From contig DDVH01000019.1 in the NCBI GenBank assembly GCA_002345215.1, positions 108,123 to 172,122 of the forward strand: DNA of 64,000 nucleotides, read 5' to 3'. This DNA is from Anaerolineales bacterium UBA2317. GTDB lineage: Bacteria; Chloroflexota; Anaerolineae; Anaerolineales; Villigracilaceae. Below the pieces are notes generated by a model. The model saw only the letters and a list, made by a program, of their open reading frames with translations, was not told where the DNA came from and did no database searches. Made by a program: the position numbers and the translations under genes. How positions within the stretch are numbered: the stretch's first letter is position 1; every line of letters begins with the position of its first letter. This document shows positions 39,678 through 47,645 of the stretch, one piece after another.

Positions 39678-41000
39678 ATGTCTACAAAAGAAGAACTTAT
39701 TAAGAAGTTACAAGAGAAAAATGCTAAAGTTGCTATTCTTGGTTTAGGGTATGTAGGGTTACCTTTGGCAGTGGTATTTGCTGAAGCTGGTTTCCATGTT
39801 ACAGGTGTAGACCCTGACCAAAGAAAGATTGATGCGATTGCTAAAGGGCAATCTTATATCCCAGATGTGGAAACTGAAGTAGTGGAGAAATTAGTCAAAG
39901 CTGGGAAGTTCACTGCTACAACAGACTTTTCTATTCTGAAAGATATGGATGCAGTCAGCATTTGCGTGCCAACCCCACTTCGAAAAACAGGCGATCCTGA
40001 TATGTCTTATATTATTTCGGCAACTGAAGAGTTAGGTAAATGCATTCATAAAGGAATGGTAGTTGTTTTGGAATCTACTACATATCCGGGTACAACACGT
40101 GAATTGCTTTTGCCTAAACTTGGTGAAGAACATGACTTAAAAGTGGGTGAAGATTGGTTCCTCGCGTTTTCACCAGAACGTGTTGACCCAGGACGTGAAG
40201 ATTGGACAACAATTAACACACCAAAAGTTTTAGGTGGTATTACAACAGATTGTGGCGAAGTAGCACGAGTTTGGTACGAAGGAGCAATCAATACCGTTCA
40301 TTATGTTTCAACAGCAGAAGCGGCAGAGATGGCAAAATTGCTTGAAAATACATTCCGTATGATTAACATCGGCTTGGTGAACGAACTTGCGATTATGTGT
40401 GAACGCCTTGGAGTAGATGTGTGGGAAGTGATCGATGCAGCTGCAAGCAAGCCCTTTGGGTTTATGAAATTTACACCCGGACCTGGTTTAGGAGGGCACT
40501 GTATTCCAATTGACCCTTTGTATCTTTCATGGAAGATGAAATCTTTTAATTACAATGCACGTTTTATTGAACTTGCTTCTGAAATTAATACCAACATGCC
40601 TCGTTATGTAGTCAGCCGTGTAATGGAAGGTTTGAATGATAGAGCGAAGGCATTGAATGGCTCGAAAGTTTTAGTTTTAGGTGCCGCTTATAAACCTGAT
40701 ATTGATGATATGCGCGAGTCGCCTGCTTTAGATGTGATAGGTCTGCTTAGAAAGAAAGGTGCAAACGTTCAATATCATGATCCGTATATTCCACATATTC
40801 ATCATGAATATGACGGTTGGGCAATGGACTCTGTAAAAGATTTGATGAAAGAAGTGAAAGATGCTGATGCCGTTGTCATCGTTACAAATCATAAATCCTA
40901 TGATATGAAAGCCATTGTTGACTCTGCGAAATTTGTATTTGATTCACGTAATGCCACAGGAAAATTGGCAAAAGGAAATGAAAAGGTTGTAAGGTTATAA
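39678..41000 (+). CDS. Nucleotide-sugar dehydrogenase (UDP-GlcNAc/ManNAc 6-dehydrogenase type)
   Basis: 440 residues. NAD-binding KVAILGLGYVGLPLAVVFAEAGF, VCVPTPL (here ICVPTPLRKTGDPD), STTYPGTTREL, the catalytic block TPGPGLGGHCIPIDPLYL with the active-site Cys and GAAYKPDIDDMRESPALDV. GGHCIPIDP is the mark of the WecC/WbpA branch rather than plain UDP-glucose dehydrogenase. It oxidises C6 of a UDP-hexose to the uronate. First gene of the glycan locus, four bases before its epimerase partner. Confidence 0.9.
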   Translation: MSTKEELIKKLQEKNAKVAILGLGYVGLPLAVVFAEAGFHVTGVDPDQRKIDAIAKGQSYIPDVETEVVEKLVKAGKFTATTDFSILKDMDAVSICVPTPLRKTGDPDMSYIISATEELGKCIHKGMVVVLESTTYPGTTRELLLPKLGEEHDLKVGEDWFLAFSPERVDPGREDWTTINTPKVLGGITTDCGEVARVWYEGAINTVHYVSTAEAAEMAKLLENTFRMINIGLVNELAIMCERLGVDVWEVIDAAASKPFGFMKFTPGPGLGGHCIPIDPLYLSWKMKSFNYNARFIELASEINTNMPRYVVSRVMEGLNDRAKALNGSKVLVLGAAYKPDIDDMRESPALDVIGLLRKKGANVQYHDPYIPHIHHEYDGWAMDSVKDLMKEVKDADAVVIVTNHKSYDMKAIVDSAKFVFDSRNATGKLAKGNEKVVRL

Positions 41001-41003
41001 GTC

Positions 41004-41975
41004 ATGGCAAATTATTTAGTGACAGGCGCGGCAGGTTTTATTGGGTTCCATACTTCAAATATGCTTTTAGACCAAGGGCATACCGTTGTAAGTGTGGATA
41101 ATATGAACGATGCCTACGATCCACGCATGAAAGAATATCGTTTAGCAAAACTAAAAACACGTCAAGGCTTCACTTTTCATAAACATGATCTTGCAGATAA
41201 ATCAGTGATTGATTTATTCAAAAACGAAAAACTAGATGGAATTATTCATTTAGCAGCACGTGCAGGCGTGAGATATAGTGTAGAAAATCCTTGGGAATTT
41301 GTTGCTTCCAACGTAACTGGCACGTTAAATATGCTTGAAGTCAGCCGTCAATTTGACTGTAAGAAATTTATTATGGCTTCTACTTCCAGTATTTATGGAG
41401 AGAATCCACAATACCCTACCCCTGAAACTGCTTCAAGCAGTGAGCCGATGCAACCGTATGCAGCTAGCAAAAAAGGGGCAGAGGCTTTGACACATTCATA
41501 TCATCACTTGTTCGATATTGATGTGACCATCGTACGGTATTTCACTGTATATGGACCTGCGGGCAGACCTGACCTTGCCATTTTTCGTTTTGTGAAATGG
41601 ATTATGGAAGGTGAACCGATTCGTATCAATGGTGATGGGAAGCAATCGCGTGGCTTTACTTATGTAGATGACATTGCACGTGGCACAATTGCCGCATTAA
41701 AACCAGTTGGCTATGAAGTCATTAACCTTGGTGGGCATGAAGTTATTTCGATTAATGATTTGGTGACATTGATTGAAGACTTAACAGGTAAAAAAGCGGA
41801 TGTGCAATACGGACCACCTAACCTTGCAGATATGTTTATGAATCAAGCAGATGTGACCAAAGCCCGTGAATTTCTAGGCTGGAATCCGCAAGTGAATTTA
41901 CGTCAAGGGATTAGTAATTTAATTGAGTGGTATAAAGCCGAACGAAGTTGGGCAAAAGATATTTTGATGCCCTAA
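41004..41975 (+). CDS. NAD-dependent nucleotide-sugar epimerase (UDP-glucuronate 4-epimerase type)
   Basis: 323 residues, extended SDR. NYLVTGAAGFIGFHTSNMLLDQGH (NAD loop), IHLAARAGVRYSVENP, the STSSIYGE Ser/Thr and the catalytic YAASKKGAE Tyr-x3-Lys, then RGFTYVDDIARG. The AGVRYS segment resembles UDP-glucuronate 4-epimerases. With the dehydrogenase just upstream it would make and epimerise a UDP-uronic acid for the surface glycan. Substrate is inferred. Confidence 0.88.
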   Translation: MANYLVTGAAGFIGFHTSNMLLDQGHTVVSVDNMNDAYDPRMKEYRLAKLKTRQGFTFHKHDLADKSVIDLFKNEKLDGIIHLAARAGVRYSVENPWEFVASNVTGTLNMLEVSRQFDCKKFIMASTSSIYGENPQYPTPETASSSEPMQPYAASKKGAEALTHSYHHLFDIDVTIVRYFTVYGPAGRPDLAIFRFVKWIMEGEPIRINGDGKQSRGFTYVDDIARGTIAALKPVGYEVINLGGHEVISINDLVTLIEDLTGKKADVQYGPPNLADMFMNQADVTKAREFLGWNPQVNLRQGISNLIEWYKAERSWAKDILMP

Positions 41976-41983
41976 GCATACAA

Positions 41984-42017
41984 ACCTCCGAGCCCTTAAA
42001 GAACTCGGAGGTCTTTT
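41984..42017 (+). terminator. Terminator (GTCTT-related hairpin)
   Basis: Nine-bp stem ACCTCCGAG / CTCGGAGGT (41984-41992 with 42004-42012), loop containing CTTAAAGA as in the 8891 hairpin, followed by CTTTTT. Confidence 0.88.
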
Positions 42018-42028
42018 TAATTCTTGTG

Positions 42029-42034
42029 TACAAT
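42029..42034 (+). promoter_or_regulatory. -10 box of the flippase gene, leaderless type
   Basis: TACAAT preceded by TTGTG, eight bases before the ATG at 42043, immediately after a terminator, so it is the likely promoter of the next unit. Confidence 0.5.
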
Positions 42035-42042
42035 ACTAACTA

Positions 42043-43362
42043 ATGTCTTTCCTCAATAAATTTACATCTGACCCGCTGTTTACAAAAATTATTCGTTCAA
42101 GTGGTTCGTTATTAAGCAACAACACCATTGCCTTGGGATTAAGTGTTATTCAAGGCATTATGGCGACGCGTTTGCTTGGTCCTGCTGGCTTTGGTCTCAT
42201 CGGCGTTGTCATGGCGTTTGCTTCCACGGTCAATAGTATTTTTTCATTTCGGATGAGTGAATTGGTTGTGCGATATGGTGGTGAATATTTAAATAAAGAT
42301 GAAAAACAAAACGCTTCAGCCTTAATCAAACTTGCTAGCTATACCGAAGCATTCGTTTCGCTTGTGGCTTTTTTGATTGTTATCCTGACAGCAAGTTTTG
42401 CAGAAAATTATTTAGCCAAAACAAGTGACGTTGCATGGATGTTCACTATTTATGCGGTTGGTTTGCTTGCAAACTTTAATACTGAAACATCCACTGGCAT
42501 TTTGCAAATTACTGACAAAATCAAATTACAAGGCACGATTAATTTAATTCAAGCAATTCTGACTACAATCATTATCGCAATTGCATTTTTCTTTCAAAGT
42601 TCAATTACAACGATTTTGATTGCATATCTAATTGGAAAATCAATTCTAGGTTTGGGATTATTCATCACAGCACAAATTCAATTAAACAAAAGACTAGAGA
42701 AAAGTTGGTTTGCTACTCCGATTTCTAGTTTGAAAAATAAAAAAGAAATTTTCAATTTTGCATTTAGTTCAAACATCAGTGCAACGATTATCAAAGTTTT
42801 TCGTGAAAGTGAATTGATTTGGGTTGGACTTTTCCTTGATACAACTGCCGTTGGATATTATAAAGTTGCTTACACGATTACACATTTTCTTGCCATTCCT
42901 GCTGACCCATTGATTGCAACCACATTCCCTGAAATTAATCGCCTTGCAGTTGAAAAATCTTGGAATAAATTAAAAAGTTTTCTCAAGAAGGTCACTGCGT
43001 TTTCATTTGCATATAATATTTTTCTAGGAATCTGTTTAATTCTCTTTGGTCGTTCGATCATTTCAATTTATTCTGGTGACGAATATCTCAACGCGTATCC
43101 TGCATTGGTTGCATTAACCATTGGGCTTGTATTCAATTACATTTTGTTCTGGAATCGTCCGTTATTGCTGGCTTTAGGTTTGCCACAATTTCCAATTTAT
43201 GTGACGTTGATTGTCGGGTTGATAAAACTGGCTTTGTCGTTTGTGTTGGTTGCAAGGTATGGAGTCGTTGCGGCGGGGGCATTGCTTTCGTTTTATTACA
43301 TTGCGAGTGTGGGGATTATGGTTTGGCGTGGAATGAAGAAGATTAGAGAATTAGAGAATTAG
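42043..43362 (+). CDS. Polysaccharide/lipid-linked oligosaccharide flippase (Wzx-like)
   Basis: 439 residues with about 12-14 membrane helices. The N-terminus SGSLLSNNTIALGLSVIQGIMATRLLGPAGFGLIGVV is the Polysacc_synt (MOP/MATE) entry motif. Members flip polyprenyl-linked glycan units from the inner to the outer leaflet. It is followed two bases later by a GT4 gene, as expected for a glycan cluster. No wzy polymerase is evident, though one of the polytopic GT-C-like proteins could act as one. Confidence 0.9.
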   Translation: MSFLNKFTSDPLFTKIIRSSGSLLSNNTIALGLSVIQGIMATRLLGPAGFGLIGVVMAFASTVNSIFSFRMSELVVRYGGEYLNKDEKQNASALIKLASYTEAFVSLVAFLIVILTASFAENYLAKTSDVAWMFTIYAVGLLANFNTETSTGILQITDKIKLQGTINLIQAILTTIIIAIAFFFQSSITTILIAYLIGKSILGLGLFITAQIQLNKRLEKSWFATPISSLKNKKEIFNFAFSSNISATIIKVFRESELIWVGLFLDTTAVGYYKVAYTITHFLAIPADPLIATTFPEINRLAVEKSWNKLKSFLKKVTAFSFAYNIFLGICLILFGRSIISIYSGDEYLNAYPALVALTIGLVFNYILFWNRPLLLALGLPQFPIYVTLIVGLIKLALSFVLVARYGVVAAGALLSFYYIASVGIMVWRGMKKIRELEN

Positions 43363-43364
43363 AA

Positions 43365-44525
43365 ATGAGAATTGCTTTAATTACAAACTCTCGGATTCCA
43401 TCATTGACTGCCAACTCAATTCAAGCGATGAAGGTCGCTCAGGCGTTGATGCAATTGAATCATGATGTGAGGATGTTTGCGCCGAAAGAAGCAGAATCTA
43501 TAACTCATGATTCACTTCTCACTCATTACGGATTACATCTTGCGCCTGAAATTGAATTTCTTCCATCTATAAAATCATTGAAGCGTTTAGATTTTATTTT
43601 CCATGCACAAAATGCGGCGAGACGATTCAATGCTGATTTAATTTATACATGGCTTCCACAATCGGCATTGATTGGGATTAAGTCTGGTTATCCTGTTGTG
43701 TTGGAAATGCACGCGGATGTTTCAGGAAAATTAGGCGTATGGTGGTTTAGTCAGTTTTGGAAAGCAGATGGAAAAAAATTGATGACGGTCACGACTCAGG
43801 CGTTGAAAAATGCTTTGGAGAATTCGACCAAGCTGAAATTAAATCCAGAAGCGGTGTTGATTGCACCGAATGGTGTCGAGTTGGAGAAATATGTCAAATT
43901 GCCGAGTCCATCTGAAGCAAGACATCAATTAAATTTGAAACAAGGATTAACTGTCGGGTTCACGGGTCATATTTATGCAGGTCGCGGTGCAGATTTGTTG
44001 TTTGAGTTGGCGAAGCAAATGCCGAAGGTCAATTTTTTGTGGGTGGGTGGCACGCCTGAGTTGGTGACGTTTTGGAAAAATAAATTGCATGAAGCCAATG
44101 TTTTGAATGTGACCATGACTGGTTTTGTGAAGCATGATGTGATTCATTTGTATCAGGCAGCGGCAGATGTTTTGTTGATGCCGTATTCGAGTTCGATTTC
44201 GGCGAGCAGTGGGCAGGATATTGCGGAAGTGATTAACCCGATGAAGATGTTTGAATATATGGCGGCGGGACGCGCGATTGTTTGTGCGGATTTGCCGTCG
44301 ATTCGGGAAGTGTTGAATGAGGGGAATTGTGTGTTTGTGGAAGTGGGGAATAGTGAATTGGGAATAGTGAATTGGGAATTGGAAAGTAGAAAGTGGAAAG
44401 TGGAGATTGAGAAGTTGCTTGCGGATGAATCGTTGCGGATGAGGTTGGGAAGTCAGGCGTGGAAGGATGTTGAGCAGTTTGGTTGGGTGAAAAGGGAGGA
44501 GGGGATATTGAACAAGTTTATATAA
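43365..44525 (+). CDS. Glycosyltransferase family 4 with an in-frame DNA repeat
   Basis: 386 residues, GT-B fold: N-terminal ALITNSRIPSLTANSIQAMK, donor domain with IAPNGVELEKYVKL, VGFTGHIYAGRGADLLFELA and INPMKMFEYMAAGRAIVCADLPSIREVL. Just after NEGNCVFVEV the usual D-x-E-A-L segment is replaced by G-N-S-E-L-G-I-V-N-W-E-L-E-S-R-K-W-K-V-E, encoded by eight 7-bp DNA units (44348-44403). The repeat lengthens a loop before the last helix. Function in sugar transfer to a glycan lipid is likely; substrate unknown. Confidence 0.88.
   Translation: MRIALITNSRIPSLTANSIQAMKVAQALMQLNHDVRMFAPKEAESITHDSLLTHYGLHLAPEIEFLPSIKSLKRLDFIFHAQNAARRFNADLIYTWLPQSALIGIKSGYPVVLEMHADVSGKLGVWWFSQFWKADGKKLMTVTTQALKNALENSTKLKLNPEAVLIAPNGVELEKYVKLPSPSEARHQLNLKQGLTVGFTGHIYAGRGADLLFELAKQMPKVNFLWVGGTPELVTFWKNKLHEANVLNVTMTGFVKHDVIHLYQAAADVLLMPYSSSISASSGQDIAEVINPMKMFEYMAAGRAIVCADLPSIREVLNEGNCVFVEVGNSELGIVNWELESRKWKVEIEKLLADESLRMRLGSQAWKDVEQFGWVKREEGILNKFI
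44348..44403. repeat. Heptanucleotide array inside a glycosyltransferase gene
   Basis: Eight exact units: GAATAGT, GAATTGG, GAATAGT, GAATTGG, GAATTGG, AAAGTAG, AAAGTGG, AAAGTGG. Same length (56 bp) and same design as the array at 16832-16887, but a different unit sequence. Confidence 0.9.
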
Positions 44526-44532
44526 GATTATG

Positions 44533-45510
44533 CTAGTCTGGGTTTGAATTGAAAATATTGTTAATTTTTTCTTTTAGTGTATTTCTATCCCATAAAACAA
44601 TTGAATTAGCACGTGCAAGTTGTTGTGCAGATTCGGTAAAATGATTATTGGTAATTACCATTGCTTTATCTAATCGATAATAATTTTTTCCAGCGACTGC
44701 TTCTTGAATTGCTCGATTACCTATAGTGCCTGAATAACATTTTGTTTGAATACCAATTTTGACCCCATTTTTTAAGGCAATAACATCGATACCTTGATCT
44801 CCTGATGCCTTAGTAACTTCTGTTTCATAACCAAGCCTAGAAAATAGTTCTGCAATGAAATTTTCAAACTCTTGACCAGTCATCAAATCAATATCGTCAA
44901 TTGTATATTCCCCTTCCTGTGTCAAGCGTTCTAATGCGCTATGAATACGATCTGTAGATATTTCAACTTCAAGTGTTATAGTTAGTGTACGGGGTTTACC
45001 AGTTGATGGCGAATTTATTGCATCATTAATTTGCTTTAAAAGCTCATGACCAAACTGCTCAATACTTGTCGAAATACCTTTTGACAGTGCATCAATCTCT
45101 CGGCGGATTTCTTCGTATCGTGAATCTACTGGAGTATTTTGCACAATTTGTGACCATGCAATGGCTTGATAATAAAAAACAACAATTTTTCTCGAATATT
45201 CTACAATTCCTCCTATATTTTCTGACATACTAGATATTTCATAGGTATTAGAGTTTACTAGGTCAGTTAGTTGATTTAATATGACTAAAATTTCTTTGTT
45301 TTTCTTGCTTAACCAATCTATTAAATCAGGAAGTGCAGATATCTTATCGGGTATTACAGTTTGCGCATTATGACCGCGTTGGAATAATCTATTAACTGTT
45401 TCAATTTCATCAATAATCACTTGAGCAAAGAGTCTATATTCCCACAAACGAGGTTTTTCAGTTACTATTTGAAGTGCTTTTGTAGTTAATCCTAATTTTT
45501 CTATTGTCAT
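44533..45510 (-). CDS. Mrr-type restriction endonuclease-like protein
   Basis: 325 residues. Residues 1-200 are helical and unknown. Residues 208-315 carry the Mrr catalytic domain: TGQEFENFIAELFSRLGYETEV (Glu216), GDQGIDVIAL (Asp242), IGIQTKCY (Gln255, Lys257) and VITNNHFTESAQQLA. The Gln replaces the usual Glu in the E-x-K position, a common variant. AT-rich, on the strand opposite the glycan genes. AAGG precedes the ATG, nine bases after the HEPN-like gene, so the two form a unit. Confidence 0.82.
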   Translation of the reverse strand: MTIEKLGLTTKALQIVTEKPRLWEYRLFAQVIIDEIETVNRLFQRGHNAQTVIPDKISALPDLIDWLSKKNKEILVILNQLTDLVNSNTYEISSMSENIGGIVEYSRKIVVFYYQAIAWSQIVQNTPVDSRYEEIRREIDALSKGISTSIEQFGHELLKQINDAINSPSTGKPRTLTITLEVEISTDRIHSALERLTQEGEYTIDDIDLMTGQEFENFIAELFSRLGYETEVTKASGDQGIDVIALKNGVKIGIQTKCYSGTIGNRAIQEAVAGKNYYRLDKAMVITNNHFTESAQQLARANSIVLWDRNTLKEKINNIFNSNPD

Positions 45511-45519
45511 TAGCCTTCC

Positions 45520-46164
45520 CTATATATTATCTGACGGTTTAATGCTTGTACCTGTTGGAAAACTCTTCTCAGATTGGCTTAATACTGTTCCATTATTTAT
45601 TACATTATCTACAGGAATAATAAATTCATTTTCAGGGCGAACAGTTAAGAAACCTTTTTGATTATGAAGACGTTGCATTGCTTTATCCCAAAGATATTGA
45701 TTACTTTCAGTTTTTTCAAAATAAATATTCTGGGCTTCGAGAAAATCATTAGCATAAGCTACACGGTTTAGATAAAAAACATTTTGGTTTTTGGGATGAG
45801 GGAATAAGTGTTGTTCGCCTTGCTTGCCAGTAAAAATAAATCTTCTTTGGTTTTTGTTATTTTGCTTAATAACATAATCGTGCGCAAGACCATTACGTAC
45901 ACATTCGTAAATATCATCTCCTAAATAGCCATAATCAGCAGGCATAAAATCTTTCATAAATTTCACGAAATGTTGCCGATTAGTTTCTTGACCAGCATAA
46001 TAGCCACTTAGGCATTCCAGCCCAATAGTTGTTAAAATAATAGTACCAACTTGTATATCAAATTGAAGAGATTTTTTTATATCACCTACTACGAATGCTG
46101 TGAAGTAATGATGAAACTCCGACCATAAGATTTTGTCATCAGGTAATTGGATTATGTCGGTCAT
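45520..46164 (-). CDS. Unrecognised helical protein with a HEPN-like RX4H motif
   Basis: 214 residues. Mostly helical up to about 160, with YECVRNGLAHDYV near 86-98: Arg90 and His95 match the RX4-6H catalytic motif of HEPN-type RNases. I cannot assign a family. It sits nine bases upstream of an Mrr-type nuclease on the same strand, and both lie between a glycosyltransferase and a methyltransferase. HEPN proteins are often RNases in defence or toxin systems, but RNGLxH also occurs in non-nuclease HEPN-like folds, so activity is open. Confidence 0.5.
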   Translation of the reverse strand: MTDIIQLPDDKILWSEFHHYFTAFVVGDIKKSLQFDIQVGTIILTTIGLECLSGYYAGQETNRQHFVKFMKDFMPADYGYLGDDIYECVRNGLAHDYVIKQNNKNQRRFIFTGKQGEQHLFPHPKNQNVFYLNRVAYANDFLEAQNIYFEKTESNQYLWDKAMQRLHNQKGFLTVRPENEFIIPVDNVINNGTVLSQSEKSFPTGTSIKPSDNI

Positions 46165-46187
46165 GTTTTACACCTTATATAACATAG

Positions 46188-46215
46188 CAATTGAACTTTG
46201 AACTAAGTAACAAGT
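46188..46215. repeat. Heptanucleotide tandem repeat
   Basis: Four units: CAATTGA, ACTTTGA, ACTAAGT, AACAAGT, in the gap between the HEPN-like gene and the methyltransferase. Confidence 0.6.
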
Positions 46216-46225
46216 AGGATTATAT

Positions 46226-46855
46226 CTAATCTTTCCCAACCATCAAAAAGAAATTCTCTCCGAATTTCTCCACACTTACTTCAAACCCTAAACTTTCTAA
46301 ATTCTTCTGTAAATCTCCCAAATCATAAAACACTTTGACAATTGTGAATTCTTGTTCTCCCAGCGGACGTTTGGCATAAATCTCTTTTTCGGCAATGGCT
46401 TTGTCTGCATCGCTTGGCGCATGTTGGTCAACGAAGGCAATCGTTCCATTTTTATGAAGAGATTTTTTTACTTTGTTTAGGAAATCATCAATTGCATTTG
46501 GCGGGACGTGTGATAACCAATTTGCAAAGAAAACCATATCATATTGTTTATCAGGTTGCCAATTGAACAAATCCGCTTGTTGATAAGTAATTCGTTCATC
46601 ACCACATTTTTCTCTAGCAATTTTCAACATCTCAGGTGCGGCATCCACTGCTGTGACGTGATTTCCCATTTTCAGCAGAGTTTCTGTCCACACGCCTGTG
46701 CCACATGCCAACTCAAGGATTTGGTCAAACCTGCCGAGTTTGGATAACAATGATTTACCCGCTTCGAATGTTTCAAGTCCGCTGGAGATGGATTCGTCAT
46801 ATTCATCCGCTCGTGCGCGGTAGTAGTTGATTTGGTCAGAGAGGATGTTTTGCAT
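46226..46855 (-). CDS. Class I SAM-dependent methyltransferase
   Basis: 209 residues. Motif I DQILELACGTGVWTETLL, then VTAVDAAPEMLKIAREKCG, ITYQQADLFNWQ and KNGTIAFVDQHAPS. The N-terminal INYYRARADEYDESISSG is typical of small-molecule or glycan methyltransferases of the Methyltransf_25 type. It sits at the edge of the glycan locus but on the opposite strand to it. Confidence 0.85.
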   Translation of the reverse strand: MQNILSDQINYYRARADEYDESISSGLETFEAGKSLLSKLGRFDQILELACGTGVWTETLLKMGNHVTAVDAAPEMLKIAREKCGDERITYQQADLFNWQPDKQYDMVFFANWLSHVPPNAIDDFLNKVKKSLHKNGTIAFVDQHAPSDADKAIAEKEIYAKRPLGEQEFTIVKVFYDLGDLQKNLESLGFEVSVEKFGENFFLMVGKD

Positions 46856-46884
46856 GATTCACTTTAACTTTCTTAAGAACTCAC

Positions 46885-46956
46885 CACAAAGGACACAAAG
46901 AGCACAAAGGTTTGTTAATTAAAAGGCAAAATCCGTGTAAATCCGCGAAATTCGTG
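46885..46956. repeat. 9-bp-period repeats (CACAAAG and AATCCGTG types)
   Basis: CACAAAGGA, CACAAAGAG, CACAAAGGT at 46885, 46894 and 46903; then AATCCGTGT, AAATCCGCG, AAATTCGTG at 46930, 46939 and 46948. Both keep an exact nine-base step. They fill the 190-base gap before the next gene. Confidence 0.8.
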
Positions 46957-47034
46957 GCTAAATGCTTTAAAAACATTTTAGAAAGTTGTTATCTTCAGTA
47001 AGATATTATATGAGAATCTAAATTTTTGTGGTGG

Positions 47035-47040
47035 TAGAAT
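47035..47040 (+). promoter_or_regulatory. -10 box, leaderless type, of the 197-residue membrane protein gene
   Basis: TAGAAT preceded by TGG, ending six bases before the ATG at 47047. Same element and spacing as rsmI and surE. Confidence 0.5.
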
Positions 47041-47046
47041 TTTCAC

Positions 47047-47640
47047 ATGTTTTCAAAGTTAACTTCCAATCAAAAAATACTACTAATATTCGTTGTGCTT
47101 ATTTTGTTGGTTGGATTATCAATTTGCATTGCCTCAGTTTTGCTCTTCGCGCCTTCATCCACAACAGAAGAATCTACACCCGAGTCATATCTCATTATTC
47201 AGTATTGTGGAACAAACCCAAAAGAATTATGTCTCTTAAACTTTGGGCGTGATAGTTATGGAAATGCCATCATCAATCTTTTTATCCCAGATGATGAATT
47301 TCCAGAATTTTATTTAAGAATCATCCGCACCACAGACGAAATGATTTACGTGTGTAACAAAAACGAAGGTTCGCCAACAGTTGTCTGCCAAGGCGATGCG
47401 CTTCTATTAGGAGAACGTGTCGAAATTTACATCACCTCTACCGAAAGTTATCAAGTCATTGCAAAAGGGATATTTCTCATCAAAGCGATTTATATCTCGC
47501 CTCAAGAAGATGATGATAACAAATCGCCTCAAACCAAAGTGCCAACTGCTTCTCCAACCTCAACATCTGTCACAACCCAAACACCGTTAAACCGCACGCC
47601 AACCCCTACACCTGAAGTTTCATATCCCAGCTACCCATAA
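47047..47640 (+). CDS. Membrane-anchored extracytoplasmic protein, Thr/Pro-rich tail
   Basis: 197 residues. One N-terminal membrane helix (about 10-35) followed by about 100 residues of beta-rich domain with four Cys, and a C-terminal tail of 35 residues rich in Thr, Pro and Ser (T-P-T-P-T-P). Such a tail suggests O-glycosylation or a wall-spanning linker. No homologue recognised. It directly precedes a GT-C gene and may be a glycosylation acceptor of the locus, which is speculative. Confidence 0.6.
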   Translation: MFSKLTSNQKILLIFVVLILLVGLSICIASVLLFAPSSTTEESTPESYLIIQYCGTNPKELCLLNFGRDSYGNAIINLFIPDDEFPEFYLRIIRTTDEMIYVCNKNEGSPTVVCQGDALLLGERVEIYITSTESYQVIAKGIFLIKAIYISPQEDDDNKSPQTKVPTASPTSTSVTTQTPLNRTPTPTPEVSYPSYP

Positions 47641-47645
47641 ATGAA

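Noticed and set aside
44533..46164. Complete restriction-modification system
   Set aside because: The nearby methyltransferase at 46226 has small-molecule motifs and no DNA-methylase catalytic motif.
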